Assembly: GCA_038025085.1 (NCBI GenBank)
Contig: CM076154.1
Span: 17,272,001-17,336,000 of the forward strand
From: Tetragonia tetragonoides
Lineage: Eukaryota; Streptophyta; Magnoliopsida; Caryophyllales; Aizoaceae
Length of the DNA stretch: 64,000 nucleotides
Reading direction: 5' to 3'
The notes under the pieces are model-generated. The model worked only from the letters and a program-made list of their open reading frames with translations. It did no database searches and had not been told where the DNA came from. Below are positions 58,268-64,000 of the stretch, piece after piece (position 1 is the first letter of the stretch; every line of letters begins with the position of its first letter). Made by a program: the position numbers and the translations under genes.

Positions 58268-59344
58268 AATCTACCAATTGGAAAAAGAACTCGTTGTAGC
58301 TAAGAGCAAGTCCGAAACAGAAAAGTTAATCGTCCATAAACAAAAAATGGGAATGACCCATACAACCCAAAATAAACTCAAAGAAAGGTGGACTTAAGTA
58401 CTTGACTGCTGAAAGAAGCAAATATTACCCAAGTAAGATAAGCATACAATTTATGAAAAGAATTAGAAATAAATCTCATAGAAAAGCAACAACTTAGTTA
58501 GTTAACAATGTAATAGATATAATATATCTAATTGTAAAATAACTAGACAAGCAAGCTAAGCGATATTCACATCATCTTAGTTTAAGTAAAGGAGAAACAA
58601 AACAAGAATTGTTTCCCATTGCGAAGAGAACATTCTCAATACACACTCATGCGGTCATGTCCACAAACTCCAACAATAAGCTTCAACACATGATCAACAT
58701 TCACAATACACACTAAAGGAGGGCGACCAACTCAAACAACACAGTACAAGAACGCAACCACAACCACAACTTGATACACATTTGCTGTATAACCTCAATC
58801 TATCAAAGCAAAATGGCCAACATAAAATGCAGTTGTAAGCCTTCAACACCCCTACAATGGTGAGCCAAAAGCTCAAAGAACAAACTAAGAGAACATCCAT
58901 GCAACCGCTACAAGGTTCAAAGAGTTCCTCACGCTTAACTACAAATCTGTGCACTGTAATGCACATTATAAAAGCATGAGATAGACATATTTAAAACTGG
59001 TCATGGCAAAGATTGAAACTATAACGCCAACAGATTATAGACAGATCAATAATTAACAAAACGTTAGTGCAAACCAAAAGGGTCCCAACCAATTATCTTA
59101 AAAGTAAAAACCAAAATTAAAAGGTCTAAGAGAAATTAAACCCACTATAAGTTTATAACCAAAACAGGAAACAACTGCAACAATGCCTTTACTACTATCT
59201 TCTGCAAAAAAATGCAAACATATCAACGGCAACTCGAAACCCATTTCCACCCTAGATATCAAGCTAAGAGGATATTTACAAATTAAAATGGTCAGCTATT
59301 CAATTCCTGGATCAAACACTTCATACACGAACATCACAATTGAC
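58268..59344. repeat. Distant copy of the 45-48 kb noncoding repeat
   Basis: 58,275-58,410 matches the 400-bp array unit and 58,740-59,130 matches 46,440-46,800. This suggests that block 49.5-58.3 kb split or rearranged a once larger repeat region. Confidence 0.75.
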
Positions 59345-59700
59345 TAAATTTATTAAATAAGTAAATGAATAAAAACATGAATGCAAAGTAAAGCCATACA
59401 AGCACATCGCCCTAACAATCTCCCCACCTTACTCCTCCTCATCGCAGCAAATCTTAACTGTAAGAATCCGCTCACCATGGATGGGCACACAACACTCTCC
59501 CCACACAGCAATCTATCCCATAAATTCCTCGCAAAATCACATTGCACAAACAAATGCACACAATCCTCCCCACTATGCCTACACATCACACAAAATCACG
59601 GTGAAAGGGACCAGCCAGGTCTCCTACGCTGCAGCATGTCACAAGTGTTCACCCTACCAAGCACCAAAGTCCCCACACAAACGCGCGTACCTTCATTGAA
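59345..59700 (-). pseudogene. Truncated LINE ORF2 C-terminus (zf-RVT domain)
   Basis: On the minus strand: LVLGRVNTCDMLQRRRPGWS, then after one in-frame stop CVMCRHSGEDCVHLFVQCDF and ARNLWDRLLCGE, the typical reverse-transcriptase zinc-binding domain of plant LINEs. The stop (TGA near 59,590) interrupts it between SLSP and CVMC. The downstream (left) end carries an A/T-rich tail region near 59,345-59,375. Similarity starts abruptly at 59,700, exactly where the tandem array begins, so this is a 5'-truncated or array-cut fragment. Confidence 0.75.
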
Positions 59701-62700
59701 TTTCTCGGTTAAGATGCAAAAGACATCATCAATGTTGAAACGGATGTCAACACTTTGTTTGAGAAACAACGGCAAAAGCCGAGAGGTTCGGTAAAACAAA
59801 CAACTCTACCGTTTGTGACCCTTTACGTTAAGTATCACTATTCTTGTGGAAAGAATTCAGTGAGTCCAAGAGATTAACCAATGGCGAACAAAGAATGGTA
59901 AGGCTTAAGTCCCTTATTCATATTATGAGGGTTTGAATCGGTTTTAATGATACTTACTCATGTGGCGTTTAATTAGGTAGCAAAGAACCGGAATCCTTCA
60001 ACTAAGTCCCGAATCGATTAGCGGAAATTCATTTCAAAGTGATGGAGTCCTTTGATTAATATTCCAAAGTTGTAGATGGTGATCTAAAGCTTAAGTGTTC
60101 AATATGGCAATTAGATACATTGTGGGATTTTAACGGAAAAGTTTGGAACGGAAACACCGTGCATCGATCATATATGTGGCAATTCAGTATCCATGTGAGA
60201 GGCATTGAATGGATTATATATTAAATAAGTTATCTTGTATGTTTATGAAGATCTTAAATTTTTTTTGATTAATTATGTCCCTTATCGAAAATGACATGGT
60301 TAGTGGGTGAAGCTACTACCTAGGCGGCTACCCACGTCCCTAAATAATAGGAGTGGTGTTGACGAAGTTGACCCACGACCTATGTGATTTTGTGGAGAAA
60401 TTAACTTGGTCTAACACGTGTTGGTGTTAAGCTAACTTGAGTGTGGCGACTCAATTGACGCGCATACTTCTCCCAAGAATGTTATTAAGGGAAAGATCCT
60501 TGTGGGAAAGGATAAATCCTTGATGTAAAGGATAAATAGCTTAGTTAAGACTTCGACCAAAGCTAGATTTTCAATTTAGAATGGCATGCCACGGTGAGCA
60601 TCAATGTTCAGCCTAAGAGTGGAGCCTAAGGTGAACAAACTCAAGAATCAATTTCTCGGTTAAGATGCAACAGACAGCATCAATGTTGAAACGGATGTGA
60701 ACACTTTGTTAAAGTCGAGAGGATCGGGAAAACAAACGACTCTACCGTTTGTGACCCTTTGCATTAAGGATCACTATTCTTGTGGAAAGAATTCAGTGAG
60801 TCCAAGAGATTAACCAATGGCGAACAAAGAATGGTAAGGCTTAAGTCCCTTATTCATATTATGTGGGTTTGAATCGGTTTTAATGATACTTACTCATATG
60901 GCGTTTAATTAGGTAGCAAGGAACCGAAATCCTTCTACTAAGTCCCGAATCGATTAACCGAAATTCATTTCAAAGTGATTGAGTCCTTTGATTAATATTC
61001 CAAAGTTGTAGATGGTGATCTAAAGCTTAAGTGTTCAATATGGCAATTAGATACATTGTGGGATTTTAACGGAAAAGTTGGAACGGAAAGATCGTGCATC
61101 GATCATATATGTGGCAATTCCGTATCCATGTGAGAGGCATTGAATAGATTATATATTAAATAAGTTCTCTTGTATGTTTATGAAGATCTTAAATTCTTTT
61201 CGATTAATTATATCCCTTATCGAAAATGACATGGTTAGTGGGTGAAGCTACTACCTAGGCGGTTACCCACGTCCCTAAATAATAGGAGTAGTATTGACGA
61301 AGTTGACCCACGACCTATGTGATTTTGTGGAGAAATTCACTTGGTCTAACACGTGTTGGTGTTAGGCTAACTTGAGTGTGGCGACTCAATTGACGCGCAT
61401 ACTTCTCCCACGAATGTTATTAAGGGAAAGATCCTTGTGGGAAAGGATAAATCCTTGATGTAAAGGATAAATAGCTTGGTTAAGACTTCGACCAAAGCTA
61501 GATTTTCAATTTAGAATGGGATGCCATGGTGAGCATCAATGTTCAGCCGAAGTGTGGAGCCTAAGGTGAACAAACTCGAGAATCAATTTCTCGGTTAAGA
61601 TGCAACAGACAACATCAATGTTGAAACGGATGTGAACACTTTGCTAAAGTCGAGAGGTTCGGTAAAACAAACGACTCTACCGTTTGTGACCCTTTGCGTT
61701 AAGGATCACTATTCTTGTGGAAAGAATTCAGTGAGTCCAAGAGATTAACCAATGGCGAACAAAGAATGGTAAGGCTGAAGTGCCTTATTCATATTATGTG
61801 GGTTTGAATCGGTTTTAATGATACTTACTCATATGGCGTTTAATTAGGTAGCAACCGGAATCCCTCTACTAAGTCCCCAATCGATTAACGGAAATTCATT
61901 TCTAAGTGATTGAGTCCTTTGATTAATATTCCAAAGTTGTAGATGGTGATCTAAAGCTTAAGTGTTCAATATGGCAATTAGATACATTGTGGGATTTTAA
62001 CGGAAAATTTTGGAACGGAAAGATCGTGCATCGATCATATATGTGGCAATTCCGTATCCATGTCAGAGGCAGTGAATGAATTATATATATTAAATAACTT
62101 CTATTGTATGTTTATGAAGATCTTAAATTCTTTTCGATTAATTATGTCCATTATCGAAAATGATGTTGTTAGTGGGTGAAGCTACTATCTAGGCGGTTAC
62201 CCACGTCCCTAAATATTAGGAATGGTGTTGACGAAGTTGACCCACGACCTATGTGATTTTGTGGAGAAATTCACTTGGTCTAACACATGTTGGTGTTGGG
62301 CTAACTTGAATGTGGCGACTCAATTGGCGCACATACTTCTCCCACGAAGGTTATTAAGGGAAAGATCCTTGTGGGAAAGGATAAATCCTTGGTGTAAAGG
62401 ATAAATAGCTTGGTTAAGACTTCGACCAAAGCTAGATTTTCAATTTAGAATGGGATGCCACGGTGAGCATCAATGTTCAGCCTAAGGGTGGAGCCTAAGG
62501 TGAACAAACTCGAGAATCAATTTCTCGGTTAAGATGCAACGATTGGATGTGAACACTTTGTTTGAGAAACAACGGCAAAAGCCGAGAGGTTCGGTAAAAC
62601 AAACTACTCCACCGTTTGTGACCCTTTGCGTTAAGGATCACTATTCTTGTGGAAAGAATTAAGTGATTCCAAGAGATTAACCAATGGTGAAGAAAGAATG

Positions 62701-63696
62701 GTAAGGCTTAAGTCCCTTATTCATATTATGTGCGTTTGAATCGGTTTTGATGAGGGAAGTTGGTGATACGTACTCATGTGGCGTTTAATTAGTTAGCAAG
62801 GAACCGGAATCCTTCTACTATGTCCCGAATCGATTAACCGAAATTCATTTCAAAGTGATTGAGTCCTTTGATTAATATTCCAAAGTTTTAGATGGTGATC
62901 TAAAGCTTAAGTGTTCAATGTGGAAATTGGATACATTGTGGGATTTTAACGGAAAAGTTTGGAACGGAAAGATCGTGCATCGATCATATATGTGGCAATT
63001 CCGTATCCATGTGAGAGGCATTGAATGGATTATATATTAAATAAGTTCTCTTGTATGTTTATGAAGATCTTAAATTCTTTTCGATTAATTATGTCCGTTA
63101 TCAAAAATGACATGGTTAGTGGGTGAAGCCACTACCTAGGCGGTTACCCACGTCCCTAAATAATAGGAGTGGTGTTGACGAAGTTGACCCACGACCTATA
63201 TGATTTCGTGGAGAAATTAACTTGGTCTAACACGTGTTGGTGTTAAGTTAACTTGAGTGTGGCGACTCAATTAGCGTGCATACTTCTCCCAAGAATGTTA
63301 TAAAGGGAAAGATCCTTGTGGGAAAGGACAAATCCTTGGTGTAAAGGATAAATAGCTTGGTTAAGACTTCGACCAAAGCTAGATTTTCAATTTAGAATGG
63401 CATGCCACAGTCAGCATAATTGTTCAGCCTAAGTGTGGAGCCTAAGGTGAACAAACTCGAGAATCAATTTCTCGGTTAAGATGCAACAGACAGCATCAAT
63501 GTTGAAACGGATGTGAACACTTTGTTAAAGTCGAGAGGTTCGGTAAAACAAACGACTACCGTTTGTGACCCTTTGCGTTAAGGATCACTATTCTTGTGGA
63601 AAGAATTCAGTGAGTCCAAGAGATTAACCAATGGCGAACAAAAAGTGGTAAGGCTTAAGTCCCTTATTCATATTAGGTGGGTTTGAATCGGTTTTA
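59701..63696. repeat. Tandem array, about 940-bp unit, four copies plus a partial
   Basis: TTTCTCGGTTAAGATGCAA starts at 59,701, 60,652, 61,587, 62,521 and 63,468 (periods 951, 935, 934, 947). Landmarks per unit: AGTGAGTCCAAGAGATTAAC, GATCATATATGTGGCAATTC, TCGATTAATTATGTCC, ACCTAGGCGG.TACCCACGT and CTAACACGTGTTGGTGTTA. No open frame of note. The partial fifth unit stops at GAATCGGTTTTAA, where unrelated GC-rich sequence begins. Units differ by small indels and scattered substitutions. Confidence 0.93.
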
Positions 63697-64000
63697 AATG
63701 GAATTAAATTGCGACGCCCGCTATGTAAAGGGTTTTGAGCTCACCGCGACGCGTTTGACCGCGTTGCGAAGTTGAGAAATCATTCACGCCGCGACAGCCG
63801 CTACGTCCGTTACATTACGCGAAAGCGGCGCTTTTTACCGTTGCTTTTCCGCTATGATCATTAAATTATTACGATTTTACTTTATAACTCTATTATTAGT
63901 TTCTTTTAACTAATACTATCTATTTTATAACGAATTTGAATACATATTATGCTTGAATTATGATGGTAAAGCAAAGATTCCAAAATACAATTAGAAGTGT
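63697..64000. other. GC-rich short repeats, possible DNA transposon end cut by the window
   Basis: GCGACGCCCGCTATG, CCGCGACGCGTTTGACCGCG, GCGACAGCCGCTACG and GCGAAAGCGGCG occur within 150 bp, then AT-rich sequence to the window end. It interrupts the tandem array. Such clustered GCG/CCGCT words resemble subterminal repeats of plant DNA transposons, but the other end is outside the window. Confidence 0.35.

Overview
The window is plant nuclear DNA, most likely from a eudicot. The signs are a MULE transposase paired with a plant mobile domain (PMD) gene, a Ty1/copia element primed by initiator tRNA-Met, two plant L1-type LINEs, hAT debris, MITEs, and a wall-acetylation (TBL/PMR5-like) gene with plant GT-AG introns. 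The species cannot be named from the sequence alone. No gene here is clearly intact: every host-like or transposon coding region I could read carries at least one break. I saw no tRNA, rRNA or CRISPR array.

Layout. (1) 1-6.7 kb: a broken Mutator-like (MULE) transposase followed on the same strand by a six-exon PMD gene with a proline-rich tail. (2) 6.7-12.0 kb: AT-rich noncoding DNA with a 238-bp tandem duplication and an internally deleted hAT transposase remnant on the minus strand. (3) 12,040-17,981: a nearly intact minus-strand Ty1/copia retrotransposon with 400-402 bp LTRs, a 5-bp target duplication, PBS, PPT and a single nonsense codon. (4) 18.0-25.8 kb: AT-rich noncoding DNA, including a second copy of the 8.4-9.4 kb segment and an 82-bp perfect tandem duplication. 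(5) 25.8-36.7 kb: a decayed pair of TBL genes. An orphan last exon lies at 25,851-26,145 and a five-exon pseudogene at 33,114-36,664. A minus-strand LINE (27,172-32,180, 15-bp target duplication) sits between them, and a MITE lies inside exon 1 of the second gene. (6) 36,774-41,630: a plus-strand LINE that landed about 110 bp past the TBL stop. (7) 41.8-49.5 kb: a fold-back element and several noncoding tandem repeats with about 325-bp and about 400-bp periods. (8) 49.5-58.3 kb: a visibly GC-richer block of direct repeats holding an LTR-like, apparently noncoding element with a near-canonical PBS. (9) 59.7-63.7 kb: four tandem copies of a roughly 940-bp repeat that is the inverted counterpart of pieces of block 8. 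It starts exactly against a truncated LINE fragment.

No genes work together as a living pathway here. The interpretable biology is transposon biology and gene decay: a two-gene MULE, a recent copia insertion, two LINE insertions around a dying TBL locus, and a nested/inverted repeat complex that could form double-stranded RNA if transcribed.
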